Source of the DNA: an uncultured Fibrobacter sp.
GTDB lineage: Bacteria > Fibrobacterota > Fibrobacteria > Fibrobacterales > Fibrobacteraceae
Assembly (NCBI GenBank): GCA_900313675.1
Contig: OMSO01000015.1
Coordinates: forward strand, 1 to 53,181
DNA length: 53,181 nt
Direction of reading: 5' to 3'
The translations under genes and the position numbers were made by a program. Under the pieces are notes generated by a model. That model made no database searches and was not told the origin of the DNA. It saw nothing but the letters and a program-made list of their open reading frames with translations. This document shows positions 16,031 through 24,676 of this stretch, piece by piece. Every line of letters begins with the position of its first letter. Within the stretch, counting starts at the first letter, position 1.

Positions 16031-17143
16031 ATGAAGGGAGAATGTGACGACAACTCTATGGAATCAGGTCGGATTCTAGATTTGCTGTTTTCGTACATGC
16101 CGAAGATTGCGGCAGAACGAAAAATGGACAATCTGTTGATTCTCATGGCCGATTTAGGCCGTTCCATGGTGTCTGCCGATCGCTGTTCCCTTTGGCTTAT
16201 TGACAAAGATGCCCGAGAACTCTGGACCAAGGTGGCTCACGGGGTGGACCAGCTCCGGATTCCCCTGGATGCGGGCTTCGTTGGATATTCCGTACGGACT
16301 GGGGAGCCTCTGCTGATAGAGGACGCTTACCAAGACCCCAGGTTTGACCGTCGCAGTGACGAAAAAACTCATTACCACACTACGTCCGTGCTGACCGTCC
16401 CTCTTTTTGATACGGAGGGGACGGTAATGGGGGCGTTTCAGGCTATCAACAAGCAGGGAAACACCCAGGTATTTTCTCGCCAGGACCTTGAGCGTCTGAT
16501 CCTCACTGCAGTCTATTCCGCAAAGACGGTGGAATCGGCGCGTCTTATTGCAGAACAAGAAGCCACCCAGAGGGAAATTATCCATATATTGGGCCAGGCG
16601 TCCGAATACCGCAGTCAGGAGACGGGGGACCATATCCAGCGGGTGGCGGAAATTTCCTATATCCTGGCCAAACACTATGGCCTTTCCGAAGAAGAGGCTG
16701 AACGCATCAGGCTTGCGTCTCCCATGCACGATTTGGGAAAAATCGGCATTCCCGATTCCGTGCTGAACAAGCCCGGCAAGCTTTCCGAAGTGGAATACGG
16801 GGTGATGAAGTCCCATTCCATCATTGGCGAGGAGATGCTCAAGACCTCCAAGAGGGAACTTTTGCAGTTTGCTTCCGCCATAGCCGGTTCCCACCATGAA
16901 CGCTGGGACGGCACGGGCTATCCCCGCGGGTTAAAGGGGGAAATGATTCCCCTGGCTGGCCGGATTTGTGCCGTTGCCGATGTTTTGGACGCACTTTCCA
17001 GCCCCCGCTGTTACAAGGAACCCTGGCCTGAGGAGCGAATTCGGGCGGAATTCAGGGAACAACGTGGAACGCAATTTCAGCCGGAGTTGGTGGATATACT
17101 TCTGGCCCATTGGGACGATTTTTACGGCCCTTACCGCCGCTGA
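16031..17143 (+). CDS. GAF domain / HD-GYP cyclic-di-GMP phosphodiesterase
   Basis: A cytoplasmic signalling enzyme that should hydrolyse cyclic di-GMP under control of a sensory GAF domain. Residues of about 30-175 are GAF (DRCSLWLIDKDARELWTKVA, VPLFDTEGTVMGAFQAINK). Residues 185-368 are HD-GYP with all motifs: metal ligands in MHDLGKIGIPD (His 233, Asp 234), KSHSIIGEEML (His 262), SHHERWDGTGYP (His 288, His 289, GYP at 296-298) and AVADVLDAL. The intact GYP motif supports c-di-GMP activity. No transmembrane segment is present, so it senses a cytoplasmic signal. The start could also be ATG 16058, since neither has a good Shine-Dalgarno. It is divergent from tRNA-Ser. Confidence 0.92.
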   Translation: MKGECDDNSMESGRILDLLFSYMPKIAAERKMDNLLILMADLGRSMVSADRCSLWLIDKDARELWTKVAHGVDQLRIPLDAGFVGYSVRTGEPLLIEDAYQDPRFDRRSDEKTHYHTTSVLTVPLFDTEGTVMGAFQAINKQGNTQVFSRQDLERLILTAVYSAKTVESARLIAEQEATQREIIHILGQASEYRSQETGDHIQRVAEISYILAKHYGLSEEEAERIRLASPMHDLGKIGIPDSVLNKPGKLSEVEYGVMKSHSIIGEEMLKTSKRELLQFASAIAGSHHERWDGTGYPRGLKGEMIPLAGRICAVADVLDALSSPRCYKEPWPEERIRAEFREQRGTQFQPELVDILLAHWDDFYGPYRR

Positions 17144-17177
17144 TTGGCTGGTTAATCATGGTGGAATGTAAGAAAAA

Positions 17178-17209
17178 GAAAAGCTTCGGTCGTTAAACCG
17201 AAGCTTTTC
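17178..17209. terminator. Bidirectional terminator between HD-GYP gene and tRNA-Phe
   Basis: GAAAAGCTTCGGT, loop of about six, ACCGAAGCTTTTC: a perfect 13-base-pair stem with A and T ends. Confidence 0.88.
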
Positions 17210-17210
17210 G

Positions 17211-17283
17211 TGGTTCCGATTGGAATTGAACCAACGACACGCGGATTTTCAGTCCACTGCTCTACCAACTGAGCTACAGAACC
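17211..17283 (-). tRNA. tRNA-Phe, anticodon GAA
   Basis: On the minus strand the acceptor GGTTCTG/CGGAACC pairs with one G-T, discriminator A. The D arm is TAGCTCAGTTGGTAGAGCA, the anticodon arm GTGGA-CTGAAAA-TCCGC gives GAA, and the T arm contains GGTTCAATTCC. CCA is not encoded. Confidence 0.95.
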
Positions 17284-17297
17284 AATTTGGTAGCCCA

Positions 17298-17326
17298 AAA
17301 ATAACTGATAGTGTGCGGTTTGTCAA
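17298..17326 (-). promoter_or_regulatory. Promoter of tRNA-Phe
   Basis: On the minus strand: TTGACA (17326-17321), 17-base spacer, TATTTT (17303-17298), 14 bases before the tRNA. Confidence 0.8.
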
Positions 17327-17397
17327 GGGTAAATAGAATATTACTAGCATTTTTAGAAAAAATCATTTAAATTTAGAACGAATAAAGAGGTCTTATA

Positions 17398-19863
17398 ATG
17401 CACATTTGGCGCTGTATTTTCAAATTGTATCTGGCCGTACTTTGCATGGTATGTTTTTTTGCCTGTTCAAACGGTGGTGGAGCTTCTAAACCAGCAGAGG
17501 AAAACATCGAAAATGGTGGTGCGGAAAATTCAGGGTCTTCGGTGGCTCCCGGTGATAGTTCTGGCTATACCCGAGTGATTACAGAGACGGGAGATACCAT
17601 CTACGTGAAGGATACGATAACGGTCTATCCGGATACATCCCTACGCTGGATTGGCAATTCTGCTGTAGTTATTACAGAAATAGCATCCCTTAACTTGGAT
17701 TGGCTGGACTTGGATGGTGATGATCCGTCTTGGGTCGAGGTTTACAATGCCGGTACCGTATCGGCAAACCTTAAGGGATGGGCTTTAGTTGAGAATCTAA
17801 AGGAACCTAAGAAATGGGTGATTGGTGACGAGGTTATTGCGGCCAAGTCATTCCGCACGATATTCTGTGACAAGAAGAATATTCCGTCTGTAGCTGGCAT
17901 TGTCGACAGTAAGAATGCAGATGGTAAGATTTTGCGCAGCCGTCCCCACACCAATTGGAAAATGGACAAGAAGGGCGGCACTATTTACCTGATTGATCCT
18001 AGTAATGGGATTCGTGATTCAGTCGCTTATCCTGAACTAGCCGGTGGTGTTAGTTGGGGAATTGTAGATGGAGGAGATTGGAAATACTTTGGTACCCCAA
18101 CACCAGAAAAGCCGAATACAGAGGCTACGGCGTATGATGGTATGGCTCCTGCAGTAGACTTCAGCTCTATCAAGTCGGGATTCTATAGTGGCAACAGCGT
18201 GACCATCGATCCGCCTAGTGTGGAGTCCGGAGTGACGCTCCGTTGCACTACGGATGGCTCTGCGCCTACCTCATCTTCTGAGGAATTCAATTCCCCAAAA
18301 ACGTTCACCAAGAATACGCCGCTCCGTTGTTCTGCTTTCAAGAACGGAACCCTTACAAAGGATGTTATTACCAAGACCATCTTTGTAGGTGAGACGGTAA
18401 AGATGCCTGTGGTGGCAGTCAGCGTAGATCCTGTATTCTTCCAGAAGCATTATGTACATGCCAGTACCGATGGTTGTGGTCCATCGTGCGCCCCAGCCGG
18501 ATTGTACGAAGATGTGGAATTGCCCGTGTATGTGGAGTACTTCCCGAATGGAAGCAGTTCCGATGGGCCTGCTTTCGGTGTGAATGCTGGAATTTCCTTG
18601 ATGGGTAACTGGAGCCGCCTGGAAAACAAGAAATCCGTGGCTATTGTAATGCGCGAAGAATACCAGGATGGTAAGATTCATTATCCCCTGTTTGAGACTC
18701 GTAAGGAAACGGCTAGCGACTTTAGGGGATTCAATTTGCGCAATAACGGAAATCGTTATGTGAGCGATTACCTGATGGATGCTATGGCCGGAGCCGTCTT
18801 GGAAGGAAGTGGCGTGGATTACCAACGCAGTCGTCAAGTGGTGGTGTTCTATAACGGTAAGTATTATGGTATCCACGACATGCGTGAACGTATGAACAAG
18901 CATTATGTAGAGACTAATTATGGCATTGATGCCAACACCGTAGAAGTTATCAAGCATTTGGGTGACGAGATTACCAGCAATACGAATTCTATAAAGAACT
19001 ATACGGATCTGTTGGATCTTGTTAACAAGAACAGTACCGTCTCTGATGCCGATTATGCTACCGTGAAGACCATGATGGATGTGGGTAATTTTGCAGACTA
19101 TATGGCCTTCGAAATTTATATGCATAATGCGGACTGGCCCGGAAACAACGTGCGCGCCTGGCGCAGCCCCGACCAACCATATAAGTTTATGGTTTACGAT
19201 ATGGACCATGGTATGGACTGGACATGGTCGGCCTGTGGCGAGTTTTCGACAAACGAACAGGCGACTGGAACGAATATGTTCAACTGGATTGCTACGGGCG
19301 GATGTAAGCATAAGACAGATAACAGGAGTTTTGCAAGCATTTTTAACCACTTGATTGGAAATGCCAACTTCAAGCGTTTGTTTATCAACCACTCGGCGAT
19401 CTTGTTCCAGAACTACGTGAATGCTGCACGGGTTAGGTCCACGTTGGAATCTATGGCGGCAACCTTGGTTTCCGACGAAACAGAACGGGATTTGGACGAG
19501 ATGGAGCGCAGAGGCTATAACAACGCTTGTGGTGACGGATTTAGCATTTCTGGTTCCTGTATGAAAAAATGGGCAGAAAACCGCGATGGTACGGTGATTA
19601 GTGATTACAAGCAAAAATTCGGCTTGGGCGACAAGATTACCGTGAACATCAATGCTTCTGGAAGTGGAACCGTTTTGGTAGACGGTATGAAACTGCCCTC
19701 TACTTCTTATGCAGGCGAATTCTTCTCGGGTAATGCGCTGGAATTGACGGCAGTGCCTGCTTCCGGAGCTGTGTTCACAGGTTGGGGCGATGGTGGTGTT
19801 ACTGACAATCCTCGTATCGTCACGCCTACCGATGGTGTTACCTATTCAGCAACGTTCAAGTAA
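17398..19863 (+). CDS. CotH-family lipoprotein with lamin-tail and chitobiase-type domains
   Basis: An 821-residue surface lipoprotein (CMVCFFAC, Cys 23). Residues of about 80-200 resemble a lamin-tail domain (VVITEIASLNLDWLDLDGDD, WVEVYNAGTVSANLKGWALV). Residues of about 245-330 match the chitobiase C-terminal-like domain (TLRCTTDGSAPTSSS). Residues of about 335-700 are CotH kinase-like (GISLMGNWSRLENKKSVAIV, FNLRNNGNRYVSDYLMDAM, YYGIHDMRERMNKHYVETNYG, YDMDHGMDWTWS). The end (GSGTVLVDG, AVFTGWGDGGV, YSATFK) is a bacterial repeat domain seen in InlB-like proteins. CotH proteins are atypical kinases that phosphorylate coat proteins in Bacillus; in cellulolytic bacteria the same set of domains is common and its substrate is unknown. 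The start has AAGAGG upstream. Confidence 0.88.
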   Translation: MHIWRCIFKLYLAVLCMVCFFACSNGGGASKPAEENIENGGAENSGSSVAPGDSSGYTRVITETGDTIYVKDTITVYPDTSLRWIGNSAVVITEIASLNLDWLDLDGDDPSWVEVYNAGTVSANLKGWALVENLKEPKKWVIGDEVIAAKSFRTIFCDKKNIPSVAGIVDSKNADGKILRSRPHTNWKMDKKGGTIYLIDPSNGIRDSVAYPELAGGVSWGIVDGGDWKYFGTPTPEKPNTEATAYDGMAPAVDFSSIKSGFYSGNSVTIDPPSVESGVTLRCTTDGSAPTSSSEEFNSPKTFTKNTPLRCSAFKNGTLTKDVITKTIFVGETVKMPVVAVSVDPVFFQKHYVHASTDGCGPSCAPAGLYEDVELPVYVEYFPNGSSSDGPAFGVNAGISLMGNWSRLENKKSVAIVMREEYQDGKIHYPLFETRKETASDFRGFNLRNNGNRYVSDYLMDAMAGAVLEGSGVDYQRSRQVVVFYNGKYYGIHDMRERMNKHYVETNYGIDANTVEVIKHLGDEITSNTNSIKNYTDLLDLVNKNSTVSDADYATVKTMMDVGNFADYMAFEIYMHNADWPGNNVRAWRSPDQPYKFMVYDMDHGMDWTWSACGEFSTNEQATGTNMFNWIATGGCKHKTDNRSFASIFNHLIGNANFKRLFINHSAILFQNYVNAARVRSTLESMAATLVSDETERDLDEMERRGYNNACGDGFSISGSCMKKWAENRDGTVISDYKQKFGLGDKITVNINASGSGTVLVDGMKLPSTSYAGEFFSGNALELTAVPASGAVFTGWGDGGVTDNPRIVTPTDGVTYSATFK

Positions 19864-19881
19864 GGCTGTGTCCCTGTAGTT

Positions 19882-19915
19882 TGAAAAAGAGGCGGACGGG
19901 TTTCGCCTCTTTTTT
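19882..19915 (+). terminator. Terminator of the CotH gene
   Basis: AAAAAGAGGCG, loop GACGGGTTT, CGCCTCTTTTTT. Perfect stem with a T run. Confidence 0.88.
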
Positions 19916-19952
19916 GATTGCTTTGTAGGCGAAATTTGTATATTCTGAATAT

Positions 19953-20849
19953 ATGGAAACCGATTCTTTGAATAATGCCGGCAGTTCTACAATTGCAGAA
20001 TTGGACACTTCGGCAAGTGATAGTGTAGCCTCGATAACTGAAATGGAAATGCCATCTCCAGAGCAGTTGGGAATATCGGTTGTTTCCGGTCCAGAGGGGG
20101 GTATACCCGCTGTTACTGTAGGTGACACTTTTGATTTCCCGGTAACGGTTAGCTGGAATGTGCAGGGGAGTGCCCTGTTGGTTATTCCGACAGGTTCGGC
20201 AAATGCGAAGGGCCTCACGCAGGTTGGGGTATCTCAGGAATCTGCACGGTCCGTTAAGGACGGGTCAGAGGTTGCGTCCATTACGTTTACCTATAAAATG
20301 GTCGCCCAGGATACCGGTAACCTGCATATTCCTACGCTTAAGTTTGAAATTCCGACGCAAATGGGGCAACCATTGGATTTGCGCAGTGAAAGTGTGCCTG
20401 TGCGGGTGAACGAACCGTTCAATCCGTTGCCAGTTGTGGTAGGAATCGTGGTGGCTATGTGTGTTTTGTGTGCGGGAGTTTGGCGTGCAAGGCGCAGGGC
20501 GTCTGTACGGGCGGCTGTTGCCACAAGGAACGCTGCTGCTGACGCTTTGCGTGAACGGATGATTGTTTTAAAGCAGCGGGTGAATACGGCAGACAGTCGC
20601 GAATGGCTTTTGGAGTTGGAAAGTGTTTGCAAGGGGTATGTGGTAGCTAAGTTCCCTGAGCTTGCCGAAGGGAAGGCTGCGCCAGTGAGCCTTGACACCT
20701 TGGTAAAAGAGGGCCGGTTGGAAGGCTGGGAAACTCTAGTAGAAGAATTCGCCCATGCCCGCTATGGTGGAGGTGCTCGGGCCGATTATGAAAACCGGGA
20801 GACCTGGAAAGCGGCCATGAGGCTAATGAACATCGAAGAAGATGGGTAG
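19953..20849 (+). CDS. Membrane-anchored protein, BatD-like C-terminal half
   Basis: A 298-residue protein. Residues 1-45 are Ser/Thr/Glu-rich and show no signal peptide. Residues of about 45-150 form a beta-domain (VGDTFDFPVTVSWNVQGSALLVIP, ITFTYKMVAQDTGNLHIPTLKFEI) like the repeats in BatD. The transmembrane segment is VVVGIVVAMCVLCAGVW at about 165-185. The remaining 115 residues are cytoplasmic and helical, and would fold like the BatD C-terminus (WLLELESVCKGYVVAKFPEL). BatD belongs to the aerotolerance operon with a MoxR ATPase and VWA proteins, but none are adjacent. An extracytoplasmic beta-domain without a signal peptide is odd; the true start may be upstream or the membrane segment may act as a reversed signal anchor. 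Confidence 0.55.
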   Translation: METDSLNNAGSSTIAELDTSASDSVASITEMEMPSPEQLGISVVSGPEGGIPAVTVGDTFDFPVTVSWNVQGSALLVIPTGSANAKGLTQVGVSQESARSVKDGSEVASITFTYKMVAQDTGNLHIPTLKFEIPTQMGQPLDLRSESVPVRVNEPFNPLPVVVGIVVAMCVLCAGVWRARRRASVRAAVATRNAAADALRERMIVLKQRVNTADSREWLLELESVCKGYVVAKFPELAEGKAAPVSLDTLVKEGRLEGWETLVEEFAHARYGGGARADYENRETWKAAMRLMNIEEDG

Positions 20850-20852
20850 TGC

Positions 20853-21692
20853 TTAGAGTTTTTTCTTCGCGGCCTTCTTGAATTCGGCCATGGCCTTGTC
20901 GATGGTGTTCACGTAGGCGTCCACGCTGGTGTCGGATTGCAGGTCCACGTACTTGTCCACCAGCATCACGTTGCCGTTGCCCTTGACCTGGGTCCAGCCG
21001 TGGTCCGTAAAGAGGAGCTTGTTCCCCTTCTTGTCGATAAGCACCACGTCCACCATCACCACGGGCTTTGCCGTATTGGCCAGGGTCAGTAGGCCGTCTT
21101 CGTAAAAGAAGTAGTATTCGGCCACGGCCACGGCATCTACGTTCAGGGATTCGCAGAGATTGCCCGCTTTTTCCCGGACTTCCTGGTCGTCGGTTTTGGC
21201 ACCAAAGAGTGCCGTTTCTCCGGAGACTACCGTTTCGTAGGGCAGTTCGTGCATTCCCTGGGGTGTCATGTAGCGCCAGCCGTTTACCGGCACGAGCCTT
21301 GCAATCTTGCTCATGACGCCTTCTGCTCCCGTGGGATCGAAGAATTTTTGGACATCGGCGTTGCCTGTCACCTCTTCGGCGGGCACGACCGTCCAGCCGT
21401 CGAGACCGGCGAGGGTTTCTGCCAGGGCGTCGGCGCCGTGGGTGATGATTTTCTCCCGGCCCTTGGAGAGCTGCTTCACGTTGTCTTCGGCGGCACTGGT
21501 GGCGACCCCGACTAGGGCGTCCTTCAGGCTGCCGCTTTCTTCTTCGTCTTCCAGCTTCTTGATGTCCTCGCTGGCCGATACGCTCAAGATGGCGACTTTC
21601 TTTACGTCGTTGACTTCGGGTTTTTGGACATGTACCCCTGCGCAGGAGCAGAGCAGAAATGCGAGAGAGCAGAGTGCGATGGCCTTTTTCAT
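20853..21692 (-). CDS. Lipoprotein of unknown function
   Basis: A 279-residue lipoprotein with signal MKKAIALCSLAFLLCSC (Cys 17) and a Shine-Dalgarno of AGGAGG on the minus strand. The mature part has VKKVAILSVSASEDIKKL, a second strand block AETLAGLDGWTVVPAEEV, and AVAEYYFFYEDGLLTLANTAKPVVMVDVVLIDKKGNKLLF. This alternation resembles the CsgG/GNA1162-type lipoproteins that assemble in or bind the outer membrane, but I cannot assign it to a named family. It converges with the BatD-like gene, with only three bases between the two stops, so each transcript must run into the other. Confidence 0.7.
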   Translation of the reverse strand: MKKAIALCSLAFLLCSCAGVHVQKPEVNDVKKVAILSVSASEDIKKLEDEEESGSLKDALVGVATSAAEDNVKQLSKGREKIITHGADALAETLAGLDGWTVVPAEEVTGNADVQKFFDPTGAEGVMSKIARLVPVNGWRYMTPQGMHELPYETVVSGETALFGAKTDDQEVREKAGNLCESLNVDAVAVAEYYFFYEDGLLTLANTAKPVVMVDVVLIDKKGNKLLFTDHGWTQVKGNGNVMLVDKYVDLQSDTSVDAYVNTIDKAMAEFKKAAKKKL

Positions 21693-22103
21693 AATTCCTC
21701 CTCGGAGCGGGCGGTGCCGCTTTCCGGAATGCTTGTTTGTTTCATCTATAATTTAAGTCCGTTAATACATATTGTCAAATGAATAATTTTGATTGAAACG
21801 ATATATATTTTTGATTAAATCTGCTTTTTTCCCCGGACATTCGCCGTTTCCTCCTTTTTTCTGTTATATATGACCACAAAGGAGAATAATCTTCCCGGCA
21901 CCTTCCCACAATCTTACTTTTTTCTGTTTTCCTTAAATATTTGTGTATTAAGGAGTTGGACGAAAATTCCCCCGACCTCTGGTGGTGGTCCGACCTCAAA
22001 ATCACCACATGTTGTGGTGGTCTTGAATTGAAAAGCACAAGATATGGTGTTTTTTGTTATTATTTGACCGCTGACCCATTTTGATGAAAAAAAGGTAAAA
22101 GTA
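21693..22103. promoter_or_regulatory. Leader of the anaerobic ribonucleotide reductase operon
   Basis: No gene seen in 411 bases. The region is AT-rich, and carries palindromic elements at 22003-22020 and 22035-22050 (listed separately) within 100 bases of the nrdD start. AAAAAAAGG lies ahead of ATG 22104. Confidence 0.6.
22003..22050. promoter_or_regulatory. Candidate NrdR operator, two boxes
   Basis: Box 1 is the palindrome CACCACA-TGT-TGTGGTG (22003-22019). Box 2 is GCACAAGATATGGTGT (22035-22050), which matches 13 of 16 positions of the known NrdR box ACACAATATATTGTGT. The centres are about 31 bases apart, three helical turns, which is the usual spacing. Box 1 on its own is a poor match. 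Confidence 0.5.
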
Positions 22104-24434
22104 ATGATTGTTACAGTGAAAAAGCGCGACGGCCGCGAGATGCCGTTTAACATCGAGAAGATTTCTGCCGCTATCGAGAAGGCCTTCCGCGCCTCTGGTG
22201 AATTGGACGAACAGATTAAGGCCTCCCAGGACCAGTTGAATTTGTTGGGAAACGACGACGTGCTTTCTAGCACGGCCCTCCAGGTGGCGGCAAGCGCCGT
22301 TGGCCTTTTGGAAGCTGAGGGCAAGGTAAAGCCCGAAATCGAGGAAATCCAGGACGCCGTTGAAAAGGCCCTGACCGAGGGCGGTTATGCCGATACCGCC
22401 AAGAGCTACATCCTGTACCGTGCCGAGCGTACCCGCATCCGCGAAGTGAACACCCGCCTCATGCACACGCTCCGCGACATTACTTTCAGTTCCGCCAAGG
22501 AATCCGACCTCAAGCGCGAAAACGCGAACATCGACGGCGACACCGCCATGGGCACCATGCTCAAGTATGGCTCCGAATCGGCCAAGCATTTCTACACCAT
22601 GATGATGCTCAAGCCCGAGCACAGCCGCGCACACTCCGAGGGCGATATCCACATCCACGATTTGGATTTCTACTCCCTCACCATGACCTGCTGCCAGATC
22701 GACCTGAAGAAACTGTTCAAGGGCGGTTTCAACACCGGTCATGGCCACCTGCGCGAACCCAAGGATATCCGCAGTTACGCGGCTCTTGCCGCCATTGCCA
22801 TACAAAGTAACCAGAACGACCAGCACGGTGGCCAGTCCATTCCCAACTTCGACTACGCCATGGCCGATGGCGTGCGCATTACTTACCGCAAGGCCTACCT
22901 CTCCAACCTGGTGAAGGCCCTGATTCTCTTTACCGGCAAGGAAGAAGAGGAAATCCTGCCGGTGGTCAAGAAACTCCACTCCGAAATGGCCGAGATGGGC
23001 ATGGTGGCGACCCTCGTGCCCAACGAAAAGTTCCAGGATGCCGAAGCCCGCGAGCTTTCCAAGGTCTATGACACCGAAATGGTGATGAAGGCCCAGAAGT
23101 TCGCCGAGAAGCAGGCCTACGAAGAAACGGACAAGACCACCTTCCAGGCCATGGAAGCCTTCGTGCACAACCTGAACTCCATGCACAGCCGCGCCGGCGC
23201 CCAGACGCCGTTCTCTAGCATCAACTACGGCATGTGCACCGAACCCGAAGCCCGCATGGTCATGCGTAACCTGCTGCTCACCACCGACGAGGGCCTGGGC
23301 GGCGGCGAGACGGCCATTTTCCCCATCCAGATTTTCCGTGTCAAGGAAGGCATCAGCCTGAACCCCGGCGACCCCAACTACGACCTGTTCAAGCTGGCCT
23401 GCAAGGTGAGCGCCAAACGCCTGTTCCCCAATTTCAGCTTCCAGGATGCCCCGTACAACCTGCAGTATTACAAGCCGGGCCACCCCGAAACGGAAATCTC
23501 TTACATGGGTTGCCGTACCCGCGTGATTGGTAACAACTACGACCCGACCCGCGAAATCAGCTTCGGCCGTGGCAACCTGAGCTTCACCTCTATCAACCTG
23601 CCCCGCATCGCCATCAAGATGAAGTCCGTGGACCTGTTCTTCAAGGAACTGGATCGCATGCTGCAACTGGTGAGCGACCAGCTCATGGAACGCTTTGCTG
23701 TGCAGAGCCGCCGCAAGGTCAAGAACTTCCCCTTCCTCATGGGACAGGGCGTGTGGATCGATTCCGAGAAGCTGGGCTGGGAAGACACCGTGGGCGAGGT
23801 CATCAAGCACGGCACCCTTTCCATCGGTTTCATCGGCCTTGCCGAAACCCTGGTGGCCCTTACCGGCAAGCACCACGGCGAATCCGAGGCCTCCCAGGAA
23901 CTGGGCCTCAAGATTATCGGCCACATGCGTGAATTCTGCGACAAGGAATCCAAGCGCCTGGGCCTGAACTTCAGCTTGCTGGCAACACCTGCCGAAGGCC
24001 TTTCTGGCCGTTTCGTGCGTATGGACAAGAAGAAGTTCGGCATCATTCCGGGCGTGACCGACCGCGACTACTACACCAACTCTTTCCATGTGCCGGTGTA
24101 CTACAAGATTTCTGCATTCAAGAAGCTCTCGCTCGAGGCTCCGTACCATGCGCTCACCAATGCGGGGCACATCAGCTACGTCGAACTCGATGGCGACCCG
24201 ACGCAGAACCTGGACGCTTTCGAAAAGATCGTGCACCACATGGCGAAGGTGGGAATCGGCTACGGTTCCATCAACCATCCGGTGGACCGCGACCCGGTTT
24301 GCGGATTCGTGGGTGTTATCGGAGACTGCTGCCCCCGCTGCGGACGTAGCGAAGGACACGCCATTTCCGAGGCCAAGATCGAAGAACTGCGCAAGCTTTA
24401 CCCGGGTATGCCTGCGTTCAAGGGAATAAGATAA
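22104..24434 (+). CDS. nrdD: Anaerobic ribonucleoside-triphosphate reductase, catalytic part
   Basis: The class III reductase makes dNTPs without oxygen. Residues 1-92 are an ATP-cone (VTVKKRDGREMPFNIEKISAAI), an allosteric site. The barrel contains LTMTCCQIDLKKLF, GGQSIPNFDYAMADGVR, and ISYMGCRTRVIGNN, which hold the active-site cysteines. A zinc-binding end follows (Cys 733, 742, 743 and 746 in VCGFVGVIGDCCPRCG). In NrdD proteins such as that of E. coli, the zinc site leads straight into the glycyl-radical loop (RVCGYLG). Here the protein instead ends 30 residues after the last Cys with IEELRKLYPGMPAFKGIR, and the radical loop is encoded by the next small gene (24529-24675). The length of 776 includes a complete barrel. 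Confidence 0.95.
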   Translation: MIVTVKKRDGREMPFNIEKISAAIEKAFRASGELDEQIKASQDQLNLLGNDDVLSSTALQVAASAVGLLEAEGKVKPEIEEIQDAVEKALTEGGYADTAKSYILYRAERTRIREVNTRLMHTLRDITFSSAKESDLKRENANIDGDTAMGTMLKYGSESAKHFYTMMMLKPEHSRAHSEGDIHIHDLDFYSLTMTCCQIDLKKLFKGGFNTGHGHLREPKDIRSYAALAAIAIQSNQNDQHGGQSIPNFDYAMADGVRITYRKAYLSNLVKALILFTGKEEEEILPVVKKLHSEMAEMGMVATLVPNEKFQDAEARELSKVYDTEMVMKAQKFAEKQAYEETDKTTFQAMEAFVHNLNSMHSRAGAQTPFSSINYGMCTEPEARMVMRNLLLTTDEGLGGGETAIFPIQIFRVKEGISLNPGDPNYDLFKLACKVSAKRLFPNFSFQDAPYNLQYYKPGHPETEISYMGCRTRVIGNNYDPTREISFGRGNLSFTSINLPRIAIKMKSVDLFFKELDRMLQLVSDQLMERFAVQSRRKVKNFPFLMGQGVWIDSEKLGWEDTVGEVIKHGTLSIGFIGLAETLVALTGKHHGESEASQELGLKIIGHMREFCDKESKRLGLNFSLLATPAEGLSGRFVRMDKKKFGIIPGVTDRDYYTNSFHVPVYYKISAFKKLSLEAPYHALTNAGHISYVELDGDPTQNLDAFEKIVHHMAKVGIGYGSINHPVDRDPVCGFVGVIGDCCPRCGRSEGHAISEAKIEELRKLYPGMPAFKGIR

Positions 24435-24446
24435 ATTCAGATTTAA

Positions 24447-24498
24447 GATTTCGGAGTTCGGAATTTGATGAATGAAAATAATTCTGAAATCTGAAATC
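24447..24498 (+). repeat. Intercistronic hairpin between nrdD and the glycyl-radical ORF
   Basis: GATTTCGGAGTTCGGAATT (24447-24465) can pair with AATTCTGAAATCTGAAATC (24480-24498), with two G-U pairs and one mismatch, around a 14-base loop. The sequence is a degenerate repeat of TTCAGATTTC/GAAATCTGAA type. Confidence 0.6.
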
Positions 24499-24528
24499 CG
24501 AAATCATAATTAACATAAGGAGGACAAC

Positions 24529-24675
24529 ATGTCTGAAAAAGAACTGAGCAAGTATGGCGAGGGTGTGGGTTTCGAACGCATCCGCCGCATCACCGGTTAC
24601 CTGGTAGGTACCATCGACCGTTTCAACAACGCCAAGCGCGCCGAAGTGAACGACCGCGTAAAGCACGGGGTGTAA
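24529..24675 (+). CDS. Stand-alone glycyl-radical domain of anaerobic ribonucleotide reductase
   Basis: A 48-residue ORF with a strong Shine-Dalgarno (TAAGGAGG) seven bases before ATG 24529. Residues 15-47 read FERIRRITGYLVGTIDRFNN then AKRAEVNDRVKHG. These align with the C-terminus of E. coli NrdD (RRVCGYLGSPDARPFNAGKQ then EEVKRRVKHL), where the Gly of CGY is the radical residue Gly 681. The matching residue here is Gly 23. The catalytic NrdD upstream lacks this segment, so the two chains together would make one complete enzyme. The logic resembles YfiD, the separate glycyl-radical subunit that repairs pyruvate formate-lyase. It sits between nrdD and nrdG, so co-expression is built in. Confidence 0.85.
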   Translation: MSEKELSKYGEGVGFERIRRITGYLVGTIDRFNNAKRAEVNDRVKHGV

Positions 24676-24676
24676 T

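Noticed and set aside
22002..24359. A 785-residue minus-strand ORF opposite nrdD
   Set aside because: Composition is dominated by His/Val/Leu from the strongly biased codons of nrdD on the other strand; no family motif is visible.
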